A DNA stretch of 64,000 bases from Clostridium chromiireducens (lineage in GTDB: Bacteria > Bacillota > Clostridia > Clostridiales > Clostridiaceae). The notes below the pieces were generated by a model that did no database searches, had not been told where the DNA came from, and saw only the letters and a program-made list of their open reading frames with translations. The stretch is taken from assembly GCF_002029255.1 (NCBI RefSeq), contig NZ_MZGT01000019.1, positions 20,355 through 84,354 on the forward strand. Direction: 5' to 3'. Within the stretch, counting starts at the first letter, position 1; each line of letters opens with the position of its first letter. The position numbers were made by a program, and so were the translations under genes. Below are positions 48,197 to 58,143 of the stretch, one piece after another.

Positions 48197-48230
48197 CCCA
48201 CCAAATCCCCCTTTGTTATATAGATACTCT

Positions 48231-50006
48231 TTATTTATGACTTAGTTTAATAAACTCTTCTATATCTTCTTCAATAGTCTTCAGAGAATTCTTCCAAAAT
48301 TCTTTATTATTTATATTTATGCCCATAACCTTTGCTACATCTGATAGATTATTTTTACCTGTTATAGAAAGTAACTTTTCATAATCTTGAGCAAAGTCAG
48401 CTCCTCTTTTAATATATTCAGAATATAATCCCTTTGCAAAAAGTAATCCATATGCATATGGGAAGTTATAATAATTATATTCCGAATCATAGTAATGAGG
48501 TTTCCAAGTCCACATATATGGATGTAATAAATTAGGGTCTAATCCATCTCCATATGCTTCTTTTTGTGCTTCTAACATAAGTTCTTTTATCTCCTCGACA
48601 CTTAATGAACTCTCTTTTCTAGCTTCGAAGAATGACTTTTCAAATAAGAATCTTGAATATATATCAACTATTACTTGAGTACAATCACTAATCTCAGTCT
48701 CCAGGATAGCTAACGCCTCATCTTTAGAAGAATCTTTAATTGCAGCTTTTTTTATTATTGTCTCGCAGAAAGTAGATGCTGTCTCTGCTATTGGCATTGG
48801 ATAATCAGAATTTAAAGTGGTTTCACTATTTAAGCACTCTCCATGAAATCCATGTCCAAGCTCGTGAGCAAGGGTTACTACATCTCCAAAATTATCACCA
48901 TAATTTAATAATATTCTACTTTCACCAATGAAATGTAAATTTTCACAAAAAGCTCCTCCAACTTTACCTTCTCTTGGCTTAACATCTATCCAATTATTAT
49001 CTATAGCTTTCTTTGCGAAATCTCCTAGATGCTTACTAAATGTTCTAAAGTTTTTCTCAACAAATTTAGTTCCTTCTTCATAAGAGAATTTCATATCAGC
49101 TTCACATACTGGTGCATATAAATCATAGAATGGCAGACCATTCTTATGTCCTAACATCTCACCTTTTCTTCTCAAATATTTTCTAAATGCAGGAAGACTT
49201 TCTTTCATAGCTGAAAGCATTGCATCTAAAGACCCCTCATCCAATCTTGAATCTTTAAGCGTTTTCTCTAAAGGTGATTTATATCCTCTTAAATCACATA
49301 CTGTTAAAACTTCGCCCTTTATTGCATTTAAGGCTGCTGCCACGCCTTCTTCTACTTTTTTATAAGAATTTATTTCTGCTTCATATGCCATTTTTCTTAT
49401 TTTTTCATCCTTATCATAAGCCATATTTAGCACCACTGTTAGTGGTATTTCATTTATGTTTCCGTTTTCTTCAATCTCAACTTTCAAATTAGAAATTAAG
49501 TTATCTTTTAATTTTACCCAAGCGTTAGATCCTGTATTTTTCATATTAGCTATAATAGCTTCTTCTTTCTCACTTAACAAATATTTACTTTGTTCAACTA
49601 TGTTTTTTAACATAAATTCATGTTCTTTAAGTACTTTAGAATTATTAATTACTTTATCTATATCTTCTATATTGCTTATATATCTTTCTAGACTTACTGA
49701 ACTTTCAACTAAGTTTGTTAATTTCTTTTCCAAAATATCTGAGTATTTTAATGCATTCTTATCTTTTGTATTTACACTCAGGCTAAGATTAATAAAACTG
49801 CTAAGCTTACTTGTTAAATTTGTTATGTTTGTAAACTTATTAATGTATTCTTCTAATTTGTTTTCAATGCCATCCTTATCCTTCACAACTTCTATTGCCC
49901 ATGTATTAATATTTTCTATAGCTTCAGTAAGTTTTTCTAAATCATCTATAAACTCTTTACTATCAAATGATGAATATATTTCCTTTAAGCTCCAGTTTGA
50001 TTCCAT
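48231..50006 (-). CDS. pepF: Oligoendopeptidase F
   Basis: A 591-residue M3B zinc metallopeptidase. The zinc motif HELGH lies at residues 381-385 within VTLAHELGHGFHGE, and the third ligand is Glu408 in AETAST. The C-terminal GYGLL-like PYAYGLLFAKG block is normal. It hydrolyses oligopeptides in the cytosol. GGAGG precedes the ATG at 50006. The EFR1-type gene follows closely. Confidence 0.95.
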   Translation of the reverse strand: MESNWSLKEIYSSFDSKEFIDDLEKLTEAIENINTWAIEVVKDKDGIENKLEEYINKFTNITNLTSKLSSFINLSLSVNTKDKNALKYSDILEKKLTNLVESSVSLERYISNIEDIDKVINNSKVLKEHEFMLKNIVEQSKYLLSEKEEAIIANMKNTGSNAWVKLKDNLISNLKVEIEENGNINEIPLTVVLNMAYDKDEKIRKMAYEAEINSYKKVEEGVAAALNAIKGEVLTVCDLRGYKSPLEKTLKDSRLDEGSLDAMLSAMKESLPAFRKYLRRKGEMLGHKNGLPFYDLYAPVCEADMKFSYEEGTKFVEKNFRTFSKHLGDFAKKAIDNNWIDVKPREGKVGGAFCENLHFIGESRILLNYGDNFGDVVTLAHELGHGFHGECLNSETTLNSDYPMPIAETASTFCETIIKKAAIKDSSKDEALAILETEISDCTQVIVDIYSRFLFEKSFFEARKESSLSVEEIKELMLEAQKEAYGDGLDPNLLHPYMWTWKPHYYDSEYNYYNFPYAYGLLFAKGLYSEYIKRGADFAQDYEKLLSITGKNNLSDVAKVMGININNKEFWKNSLKTIEEDIEEFIKLSHK

Positions 50007-50122
50007 ATAAATTCCTCCAAAACAATTTATTTTATTACGATTTTATGCTTTATTTAATAGCCTAATAGTAATTATAAGCCATTAAAAATTTTTTTCCACT
50101 TATACTTTTATATTATTCTCCA

Positions 50123-50174
50123 TAAAGTGAAACTTTTTAGGGTCATGTTATAAATTCTAGCTATCATATAAAAA
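50123..50174 (+). repeat. Dispersed repeat C3, internally deleted copy
   Basis: AAAGTGAAACTTTTTAGGG joins the left end of C1 to its right end (AGGGT...TCTAGCTATCATATAAAAA). The hairpin-rich middle of C1 is missing. The rest of the 50007-50397 gap holds the terminator at 50171 and AT-rich spacer. Confidence 0.55.
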
Positions 50175-50220
50175 AATAAAACTAAAAGGAAAACTATTAT
50201 TAGTGTTTACCTTTTAGTCT
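50171..50220 (-). terminator. Terminator of the xyloside operon
   Basis: Minus-strand ACTAAAAGGTAAAC pairs with GTTTTCCTTTTAGT, followed by TTATTTTTTT. About 180 bases after the GH31 gene. Confidence 0.7.
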
Positions 50221-50397
50221 TATAAATTCAGCTATTATATTTTTTTGTTATATTTATAAGAGGGGGATTCCTATGTTATAACTATTAATAATTTTTTAGA
50301 TTGAGATATATAGCTGTAAATTTATCTAGTAATGCCATATAAATATATAATATACACATTATCAAACCCTAAAAAATTCATTCACCTCGTTAATTAA

Positions 50398-52746
50398 TTA
50401 CTTTGAATAACATATAGCCATGCAGTTTCCTGAATTAAATATAATCTTAGTGTCTTCGCCTTCAGTTACTATTTCTCCACCATCAACCTTTTCTATATTA
50501 GAAATATTCTTTAAGACTAAACTCCAATTGCCTTCAGTTCCAGTTGACTTAATAGTGATAGCATTCCCTTTCTTTAATACTCCTACATCAAGAGTAATTT
50601 TTCCCTTCATATCTATGATTGTAGTCTTTGCTTCTTTATCCTCCTTCAATTCATAAGCAAAAATTGATATATCCTCTCTATAGTGGTAATCCGGCTTTGA
50701 ACTTTCACATCCTACAGCAATTAGACTATTTTCTTTAACCATCATAGGCACACTTGAATAATCATGTATTTCCTTAATCCATCTTCCGCCTTCATATTTC
50801 TTTCCACTTATGAAGTTAGTCCAAGTGCCTTCTGGTAAATAATAATTTGCTTCACCTTCTTCATTGAAGATAGGAGCAACTAAAATTGAATCTCCTAACA
50901 TGTATTGTTTGTCCAAATAATTACACGCTAAATCATTTTGGAATTCCAATATCATAGCTCTCATAACTGGAGTACCTATTAAAGCTGCATCATTAGCTGC
51001 ATTATATAAATATGGCATTATGCTGCATTTAAGCTTAGTAAAAAATCTAACTACATCGCAGGCTTCTTCATCGTAAAGCCATGGAACTCTATAGGAACTA
51101 CTTCCATGTAATCTACTATGAGACGATAATAATCCAAAAGCAACCCATCTCTTATATACATCGGCAGTTGCAGTGCTCTCAAAACCTCCTATATCATGGC
51201 TCCAGAATCCAAAACCAGACATACAGAGTGATAATCCACCTCTTAAACTCTCTGCCATTGATTCATAATTTGCTTCACAATCTCCGCCCCAATGTACTGG
51301 AAATTGTTGTCCACCAACAGTAGCTGATCTTGCAAATACTGCTGCTTCATCTTCTCCTAGATTTTCTTTCAAAGTTTCAAATACTACCTTATTATAGATT
51401 TGAGTATAATAATTATGCATCTTATATGGATCTGACCCATCAAAATATGCTACTTCAGTTGGTATACGTTCACCGAAATCAGTCTTGAAACAGTCCACTC
51501 CCATATCAATTAATTCTTTAAGTTTACTTGAATACCATTTGCACGCATCTGGATTTGTAAAATCTACAATTCCCATTGCTGGCTGCCATAAATCCCATTG
51601 CCATACATCACCATTAGGCTTTTTAATCAAATATCCATGCTCCATTCCCTCATCAAATAACTTAGACTCTTGAGCGATATATGGATTTATCCAAACACAA
51701 ATTTTTAATCCTTTTTTCTTTAATCTTGTAAGCATACCTTTTGGATCTGGGAAAACTCTACTATCCCATTCAAAGTTACACCAATTAAAGTCTTTCATCC
51801 AAAAGCAATCAAAATGGAATACTCTAAGAGGTAAATCTCTATCTGCCATGCCATCAACGAAGCTATTTACAGTTTCCTCATCATAATTTGTAGTAAAAGA
51901 AGTTGTTAACCACAATCCAAATGACCATGCTGGTGGAAGTGCAGGCTTACCTGTCAAAGTTGTATAATTTTCAACTACTTCTTTCATCGATTCTCCGCCA
52001 ATAATAAAATAATCTAAACATTCACCTGGAACACTAAACTGAACCTTTGTAACTTTTTCTGATCCAACTTCAAAGGATACTTTTTCTGGATGATTTACAA
52101 ACACCCCATACCCTTTATTGGTCATATAAAATGGAATACTTTTGTATGATTGTTCAGTGCTTGTTCCACCATCTTCATTCCATATATCAATACTTTGTCC
52201 ATTTTTAACTAGTGGCGTAAATTTTTCACCTAACCCATAGACAAGCTCTCCTACAGATAAATGAAGTTCTTCCTTCATAAATACTCCATCTTCAGGCACT
52301 TTCATAAATACTCTTTCTTCCTCTGTATTCACGTAAGCTAAACCTCTAGGCTTACTTGAAGTTAGTTTTTTATCTCCCTTATAGAAGTTTATTTCAAATA
52401 CTTCTTTATTTATAACTGCCTTAACATTTCCAGATTTAAATATAATCTCTTTTTCATTATCCTCAATTACAAAATTGTTATGTTCATCTTCAAAAATTTC
52501 AAAACTTGGTGCTTTCTTTTGCTTACCCATAAAATGATATGCTCTAACTCTTATTACATTTTCCATTGGTGAAGATATCTTATATGTTATTACTGGCCCT
52601 TTTAATGTATCTCCTCTTTGATTTATGTTATTACAAGGTGCATATATTGTTAATATATCTCCCTCAATTTTATAATTATAAACCTCTTTTGGACTATATA
52701 TTTGATATCCAGGCTTGTCTAGCCAACAACCATTACTAAATTTCAT
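50398..52746 (-). CDS. yicI: Alpha-xylosidase, GH31
   Basis: A 782-residue GH31 enzyme aligned with E. coli YicI. The nucleophile is Asp423 in FKTDFGERIP and the acid/base Asp489 in HWGGDCEANY, a constant seven-residue offset from YicI Asp416/Asp482. The block KSIPFYMTNKGYGVFVNHP and the FHFDCFWMKDFNWC region also match. It removes terminal alpha-xylose from xyloglucan oligosaccharides or isoprimeverose. The ATG at 52746 has GAGGAG eight bases upstream; a GTG three codons earlier is a frame extension. Last gene of the transport operon. Confidence 0.93.
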   Translation of the reverse strand: MKFSNGCWLDKPGYQIYSPKEVYNYKIEGDILTIYAPCNNINQRGDTLKGPVITYKISSPMENVIRVRAYHFMGKQKKAPSFEIFEDEHNNFVIEDNEKEIIFKSGNVKAVINKEVFEINFYKGDKKLTSSKPRGLAYVNTEEERVFMKVPEDGVFMKEELHLSVGELVYGLGEKFTPLVKNGQSIDIWNEDGGTSTEQSYKSIPFYMTNKGYGVFVNHPEKVSFEVGSEKVTKVQFSVPGECLDYFIIGGESMKEVVENYTTLTGKPALPPAWSFGLWLTTSFTTNYDEETVNSFVDGMADRDLPLRVFHFDCFWMKDFNWCNFEWDSRVFPDPKGMLTRLKKKGLKICVWINPYIAQESKLFDEGMEHGYLIKKPNGDVWQWDLWQPAMGIVDFTNPDACKWYSSKLKELIDMGVDCFKTDFGERIPTEVAYFDGSDPYKMHNYYTQIYNKVVFETLKENLGEDEAAVFARSATVGGQQFPVHWGGDCEANYESMAESLRGGLSLCMSGFGFWSHDIGGFESTATADVYKRWVAFGLLSSHSRLHGSSSYRVPWLYDEEACDVVRFFTKLKCSIMPYLYNAANDAALIGTPVMRAMILEFQNDLACNYLDKQYMLGDSILVAPIFNEEGEANYYLPEGTWTNFISGKKYEGGRWIKEIHDYSSVPMMVKENSLIAVGCESSKPDYHYREDISIFAYELKEDKEAKTTIIDMKGKITLDVGVLKKGNAITIKSTGTEGNWSLVLKNISNIEKVDGGEIVTEGEDTKIIFNSGNCMAICYSK

Positions 52747-52970
52747 ATTAAACACTCCTCTTCATTAAGTTGTAAGTTAAGAGTCTCGGTAGAAGAACTT
52801 ATAGGCTTTTCTCAAATTATACATTTAGGAAATATTTTCATAGATTTCCCCCTTAACTCTTAATTTTTATTTCTAACTTTTAAATCTTGATTTAAATTCT
52901 CCAATTTTCAACTCTTAAATTTTAATTCTTCACTGGGTACAATAAAGGCATTAACTTTTAACTAAGTTAA

Positions 52971-53798
52971 TTAGCCTTTTACTGATCCTGCTGAAACGCC
53001 TCCAACAATATACTTTTGTCCTAATATAAATATTATTAGTACAGGAAGTAGTGTTAATATGATATCTGCACTAACTAAGTTCCATGAATTTTCAAATGCT
53101 CCAAAGAAATTGTAAACTGCTAAGGTCATTGGCCATTTTGCTGAGTTATTTAAATAGTAAAGAGGCATTGTAAAGTCATTCCATACAGCCATGAAATTTA
53201 AAACAAATAATGTTGAAATAATTGGCTTTAATAATGGTAAAATTATACTTGTAAATAACCTAATTGGTCCACATCCATCAATAACTGCCGCTTCATCAAT
53301 CTCTCTAGGAATTGTTGAAATAAATCCATATGATAAAAACAAGCTAAGAGGAATATTTATTGCTGCATAAACAAGGATAATACCTAATCTAGTATTTACA
53401 AGATCTAAAGCTTGCAAAACTTTCATCAGTGCAACATTGTTAATTGGTATTGCTATACCAGAAAGGATAAAATAATATATGAAATTATTAATTCCTTTAC
53501 GATTTCTAGCAATAACAAAGGCTGCAGCTGCTACTACAATTACAATTATTGTAACGCTGGCAGTAGCATATAAAAGACTGTTAAAAAAAGATGATATCAA
53601 TTTTCCTTGCTCAATTACTGTTTTATAGTTTGCAAATACCCATTCTTTAGGTAGAGAAAGAGACATCTTATTGGATTCACCTTGAGTCTTAAAGGAATTG
53701 AGAAGTAAAACCACCACTGGTATTAGTACTAATAAGCTTATAAAAATTGTTACAACATTTGCTACTATGCTTCCAATTGACTTCTTCAAAGTAACCAT
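52971..53798 (-). CDS. Sugar ABC transporter permease, MalG type
   Basis: A 275-residue inner-membrane permease with about six helices and the EAA loop block DEAAVIDGCGPIRLFTSIILP. It pairs with the preceding permease and the binding lipoprotein. The transporter lacks its own ATPase gene, so a shared MsmK-type ATPase elsewhere is expected (inference). The stop/start overlap with the upstream permease is one base. Confidence 0.93.
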   Translation of the reverse strand: MVTLKKSIGSIVANVVTIFISLLVLIPVVVLLLNSFKTQGESNKMSLSLPKEWVFANYKTVIEQGKLISSFFNSLLYATASVTIIVIVVAAAAFVIARNRKGINNFIYYFILSGIAIPINNVALMKVLQALDLVNTRLGIILVYAAINIPLSLFLSYGFISTIPREIDEAAVIDGCGPIRLFTSIILPLLKPIISTLFVLNFMAVWNDFTMPLYYLNNSAKWPMTLAVYNFFGAFENSWNLVSADIILTLLPVLIIFILGQKYIVGGVSAGSVKG

Positions 53799-54679
53799 TA
53801 TGCATCTACCTCCTTATTTTCCATGGATTTTATAATGAAATATACTAAGAACAATAATGCAAAAAATAATATACTAGATAGTGTAGTACCCATTGCATAA
53901 TTTCCTTTAGAGAATTCCTTATACACTGCTGTATTAATTACACCTGTTGCATTACCTGGACCACCATTTGTTAATGAATAAATCATATCAAATACCCTAA
54001 ATCCATAAGTTACATTTAGTATTGTTGCATTTATAATAATAGGTTTTAATAATGGCAATGTTATTAAACGAAATTTTTGCCAGAAATTAGCACCATCGAT
54101 ATTTGCCGCTTCATAATAATCAGGAGAAATAGACATTAATCCTGCAATAATAACCACCATTATGTACCCCATACCTTTCCAGGTATCTACTGACATAACA
54201 GTTACAAAAACAATTTTTAAATCAGTTAACCAATTCATTGCAAAAATATCTAATCCGACAGACTTAAGAAAATTATTTACAAATCCTGTATCAGGATGTA
54301 ACATACTTTTAAAAACAAGACCTACTACTAAGTAAGACATTACTTGAGGTGAAAAAATAACCATTCTGTGAAAATTCTTTAATTTTATGACTTTTTGTGT
54401 TAATAATAATGCTAAAGCTAATCCTACTACAGTTTTCAAGATTGTTGTTACTGTCGTAAATAGCACAGTATTCCATATGTATGCACGATACTCTGGTTTT
54501 CCTTTTAATACCTCTGCATAATTTTTAAATCCTACAAAATTAATTTTATCAGTGAAATTATTCCAATCAGTGAATGAGTATAATATACCTATGATTCCTG
54601 GTAAAAAGCAAAGTAAGAAAAATATTAATAACGCCCCGCTTGTAAAGTACCACGGATATAATTTTTTTCTATCCATCAA
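53798..54679 (-). CDS. Sugar ABC transporter permease, MalF type
   Basis: A 293-residue permease, about six helices, with EAANIDGANFWQKFRLITLPLL as EAA loop. It forms a heterodimer with the MalG-type permease. A terminator-like hairpin (54696) lies between it and the binding-protein gene, which probably lowers its level relative to the lipoprotein. Confidence 0.93.
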   Translation of the reverse strand: MMDRKKLYPWYFTSGALLIFFLLCFLPGIIGILYSFTDWNNFTDKINFVGFKNYAEVLKGKPEYRAYIWNTVLFTTVTTILKTVVGLALALLLTQKVIKLKNFHRMVIFSPQVMSYLVVGLVFKSMLHPDTGFVNNFLKSVGLDIFAMNWLTDLKIVFVTVMSVDTWKGMGYIMVVIIAGLMSISPDYYEAANIDGANFWQKFRLITLPLLKPIIINATILNVTYGFRVFDMIYSLTNGGPGNATGVINTAVYKEFSKGNYAMGTTLSSILFFALLFLVYFIIKSMENKEVDA

Positions 54680-54695
54680 AATCCCTCCATTTTAG

Positions 54696-54731
54696 AAAAA
54701 TAAGGTTTCTAAAATGGAGAAACCTTATTTT
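54696..54731 (-). terminator. Intercistronic hairpin between binding lipoprotein and permease genes
   Basis: AATAAGGTTTCT and AGAAACCTTATT with a 7-base loop (CCATTTT), followed on the minus strand by TTTTT. Same placement as the hairpin in the amino acid operon. Confidence 0.7.
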
Positions 54732-54757
54732 TTATTTACTATAATTAATTACTATGA

Positions 54758-56092
54758 TTATTTATTCCAATCAGGATCCTTTTGTAATTGAGCTTGTTCT
54801 TTTCTTCTATTCATAATTGTTTGTAAAACTTGTTCTGGAGTTGAAGATCCAGTATACATAGCTTCTAAATCTTTACCAACATCCATCCATTGACTATCGA
54901 TGTATTTAACACCTGCTTGCATAACCATTCCTTTTTGCATCGAATCTATATATGCTTGGTCTTCTTTTGAATATTTAGATTTAACTTCTGGCCAACATAA
55001 TTCAGATAATCCTGGTTGTCCATCTAAACGTTTTTGTAGATTTTCAGGTTTTGCTAAAAAGTCGAAGAATTTCTTTGCTTCTTCTACATGTTTTCCATTT
55101 TTGTTTATAAAATATGCATTACTTGCTGGATTTACACCAATTGCTTGATTATCTCCCCAAGGCATTACAAATATACCTAATTTGTTAGTATCAAAGTCTG
55201 GAAAATCTGCTTTTACTTCATTTCTCCAAGCTGATTCTGCTATAAACATTGCTGCTTTTCCTTTAGCCATTGCTTCTTTAGCATTTTCAACTGAGTTACT
55301 TAAGTAGTTATCTCCATAGAATCCTAAATCAGCAAATTCTTTTAACTCTTTAATAATAGTTTGTAATTCAGGTACAGAATCTAAATCAACTTCGTTTTTG
55401 TTTAGTTTGCTATATAAGTCTGGATGCTTTTGTTGATACATAGCTCCTGTTTCAAATAAAGGAAGAACTTGATGCCATCCATTTTGAGTTCCTTCATATA
55501 CTGGAATAACTCCTGAATCTTTTATCTTTTGACATACAGCTTTAAATTCTGCATAATTTGTAGGAACTTTTAAACCTAATTTATCAAATATTTCTTTATT
55601 GTATACGTAGAAATACATTTTCTTACCTGGGAATGTAATACCATATACCTTACTATTATACGAAATTGAAGGAAGAACATTAGGGTCTAATCTCTTTACC
55701 CATTCTTCACTTGATACGTCTTGTACATATTTTTCCGGATTGACTCTTGTTACTAGATTTAGTGGGTCCGCATCTGCACAGAAGATATCTGGTGCTTCAC
55801 CTGAGTCTAATTTTACTTTCAATAAATCACGCCATTGTGCATCTGGTGAGATTTGAAAATCAATTTTAACGCCTGTCTCGCTTTCAAATTGTTTAGCTAA
55901 CTCTTGCACAACTCCAGATGTCGGCAACCCAGATTGATGTGAACCAAATGTTAATGTAACTTTTTCACTGCTACTTGTAGATTTTGAATCGCTTGAAGTA
56001 CTGCTTGAATTTCCCCCACACCCTACAAGCAGACCTCCAGCCATCATGGTAACACAGAGAGTACTTAATAATTTTATTAACCTTTTTCTCAT
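54758..56092 (-). CDS. Sugar ABC transporter substrate-binding lipoprotein
   Basis: A 444-residue lipoprotein: signal with MRKRLIKLLSTLCVTMMAGG, lipobox LLVGC with Cys25, a Ser-rich tether, then a MalE/MsmE-type family 1 binding fold with TLTFGSHQSG and AIGVNPASNAYFINKNGK. It captures the xylose-containing oligosaccharide in this locus (substrate inferred from the GH31 neighbour). First gene of the operon, divergent from the two-component system. Confidence 0.93.
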   Translation of the reverse strand: MRKRLIKLLSTLCVTMMAGGLLVGCGGNSSSTSSDSKSTSSSEKVTLTFGSHQSGLPTSGVVQELAKQFESETGVKIDFQISPDAQWRDLLKVKLDSGEAPDIFCADADPLNLVTRVNPEKYVQDVSSEEWVKRLDPNVLPSISYNSKVYGITFPGKKMYFYVYNKEIFDKLGLKVPTNYAEFKAVCQKIKDSGVIPVYEGTQNGWHQVLPLFETGAMYQQKHPDLYSKLNKNEVDLDSVPELQTIIKELKEFADLGFYGDNYLSNSVENAKEAMAKGKAAMFIAESAWRNEVKADFPDFDTNKLGIFVMPWGDNQAIGVNPASNAYFINKNGKHVEEAKKFFDFLAKPENLQKRLDGQPGLSELCWPEVKSKYSKEDQAYIDSMQKGMVMQAGVKYIDSQWMDVGKDLEAMYTGSSTPEQVLQTIMNRRKEQAQLQKDPDWNK

Positions 56093-56268
56093 TAATATTT
56101 ACCTCCATTTTTTGTAATGTTTTCTTTAATTTTCTATGATATGCTTTACATTGAGTACATGTTTATGATAACATTATCATTGCTTATTAGAAATAGAAAA
56201 AACAGTACTCCTTTTTGCACTTTTTTGAACATTATTATATAATACATCCTAAAGGGAGGAGCATATCT
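56093..56268. promoter_or_regulatory. Divergent promoter region with palindrome
   Basis: The spacer between the lipoprotein gene and the sensor kinase gene. An ATGATAACATTATCAT palindrome (one central mismatch) at 56167-56182 lies between them and could be the operator for the response regulator. Promoter boxes were not confidently placed. Confidence 0.35.
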
Positions 56269-58143
56269 ATGAATCGGAAATTATATTTTTCTCAAAAAAT
56301 ATATTTATTTTTTATATATGGATTATTGGTTATTGTATTGCTATCATTATTTTTTATATCGTTTTATTCACTTTATAGTAAAAATATTTATAAAGATGCA
56401 AAAACAAAATCTGAAACATTATGTGCCTCTGTTCAAAATTCAATCTCAACAGAATTAAAGAATATGTCAACTGTTTCTATGAATATTGTATATTCAAATG
56501 CTATAAAGAAGAACTTCACCAGCTTTACAAAAAATAATACTGATAAAATTGAACTTGATAATTTCTTCGTTTCTAGAGAAAATGTTTTAGCAATTTACGA
56601 TATCATTACGGCTATTATTGGACCATTTCAATCTGCATCCCAGGTGAATCTTTATACACTTAATGGAATATGCATAGGTTCTGGTTATTTTCAGGGAGTT
56701 ACAAATGTAGGATTAAAATCCATTCCCTGGTATGAAGAAACCATGAATAAAAATGGTGCTAAAAATATTTCAACTACATCAAAACTATCAAATAACATTG
56801 CACGAAATGAATATGGCGCAGATAAACAATATCTATCGCTAACTCGTGTTTTTTTTAATAGCAGCAACGAGCCCGAAGGAATTGTTGAAGTACTGCAAGA
56901 TTATAATAATGTTTTTTCATTAATTTCACAGTTAAAACTTAAAAATCCTTCTACATCGTTTTACGTGTATAATGAAAAAAATGAATTAGTTTATCCAAAT
57001 AGTGAATCCTTGAATGAAAATATAAATTATATGGATTCTATTAAATCTAACAACTTGACCCCTTCTATAGGATACTTCGTAACCTTAGGGAATGATGAAA
57101 ACGTTCTTATTACTTATGAAAAAATTGATGCATATAATTGGACAATTGTAACTAGTGAACCTAAGAGTACTGTATTTAGATCGTTGTACTCTTTTGAACA
57201 AGGATTTATCATTCTTATTATTTTTTCTATTTTCTTCACTTTACTTTTATGTTTTATAATATCAAGCAGGCTGACTTCTCCTTTAAGTAAGTTAACAAAA
57301 GCAACGAAAAAAGTTACTATTAGTAGAGTTTTGAATGAAAAAGAACTTATATTAACTCCTGTAAATAGTAATATCCAAGAAATATCGGAGTTATATAGAT
57401 CATTTTTAGAAATGTATGATAAATTAAAAGATTCTTCTCATGAGATACTATTACTAAAATCAGAGGAAACTAAGGCAAAACTCCAAGCAACACAGTCTCT
57501 TGTTAATCCTCATTTCTTATATAATAATCTAACAAATATTAGTATAATGGCCGAAGAAAATATGAATGACAATATTATAGATATGTGTCATGCATTGTGT
57601 GATTATTTTAGATATATTACAACTAACGATGAAACTGCAGTTTCTTTAAGCACAGAAATTTTATATACACAAAAATATATTGAATGTATGAAAATGAGAT
57701 ACGGCGAAGACCTTATTTATACTTGTGATATTAACAAGCTAACAGAAAACATTTTAATACCAAAACTAATTATACAACCTATTGTTGAAAATGCCTTTAA
57801 GCATGGATTTAGTTCATCACCTCCATGGCATTTAAATATTAGTTCTAATATAGATGAAAATAAATGGTTAATTCATATTGAAGATAATGGCGGATGCCTA
57901 AGCAAAGATAAGAAAGAAGAACTTCTATCAACGTTCTATAATTTAAATAAAGATGAGGAATTGAAAACTTTAAAAATTGGTGGTATGGGAATAAAAAATG
58001 TATATATAAGATTAAAACTCTTATACAACGAACATGCCATTTTTAAAATCGATAATTCAAAAGACCATAAGACAATTTTTACAATCGGTGGTCCTATATA
58101 TTATAATAAGGAGGATTTTTATGGAAACTATACACAATTATAA
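56269..58143 (+). CDS. Sensor histidine kinase, YesM/LytS class
   Basis: A 624-residue kinase with an N-terminal helix, a large extracytoplasmic sensing region (dCache-like, about residues 40-290), a second helix, HAMP-like linker, and His_kinase domain with His415 in LVNPHFLYNNLTNIS and ATPase motifs ENAFKHGF, EDNGGCL and GGMGIKNVY. It senses an external sugar signal (inference). The ATG at 56269 has GGAGG upstream; the 56215 reading lacks one. It overlaps the regulator gene by 23 bp. Confidence 0.93.
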   Translation: MNRKLYFSQKIYLFFIYGLLVIVLLSLFFISFYSLYSKNIYKDAKTKSETLCASVQNSISTELKNMSTVSMNIVYSNAIKKNFTSFTKNNTDKIELDNFFVSRENVLAIYDIITAIIGPFQSASQVNLYTLNGICIGSGYFQGVTNVGLKSIPWYEETMNKNGAKNISTTSKLSNNIARNEYGADKQYLSLTRVFFNSSNEPEGIVEVLQDYNNVFSLISQLKLKNPSTSFYVYNEKNELVYPNSESLNENINYMDSIKSNNLTPSIGYFVTLGNDENVLITYEKIDAYNWTIVTSEPKSTVFRSLYSFEQGFIILIIFSIFFTLLLCFIISSRLTSPLSKLTKATKKVTISRVLNEKELILTPVNSNIQEISELYRSFLEMYDKLKDSSHEILLLKSEETKAKLQATQSLVNPHFLYNNLTNISIMAEENMNDNIIDMCHALCDYFRYITTNDETAVSLSTEILYTQKYIECMKMRYGEDLIYTCDINKLTENILIPKLIIQPIVENAFKHGFSSSPPWHLNISSNIDENKWLIHIEDNGGCLSKDKKEELLSTFYNLNKDEELKTLKIGGMGIKNVYIRLKLLYNEHAIFKIDNSKDHKTIFTIGGPIYYNKEDFYGNYTQL

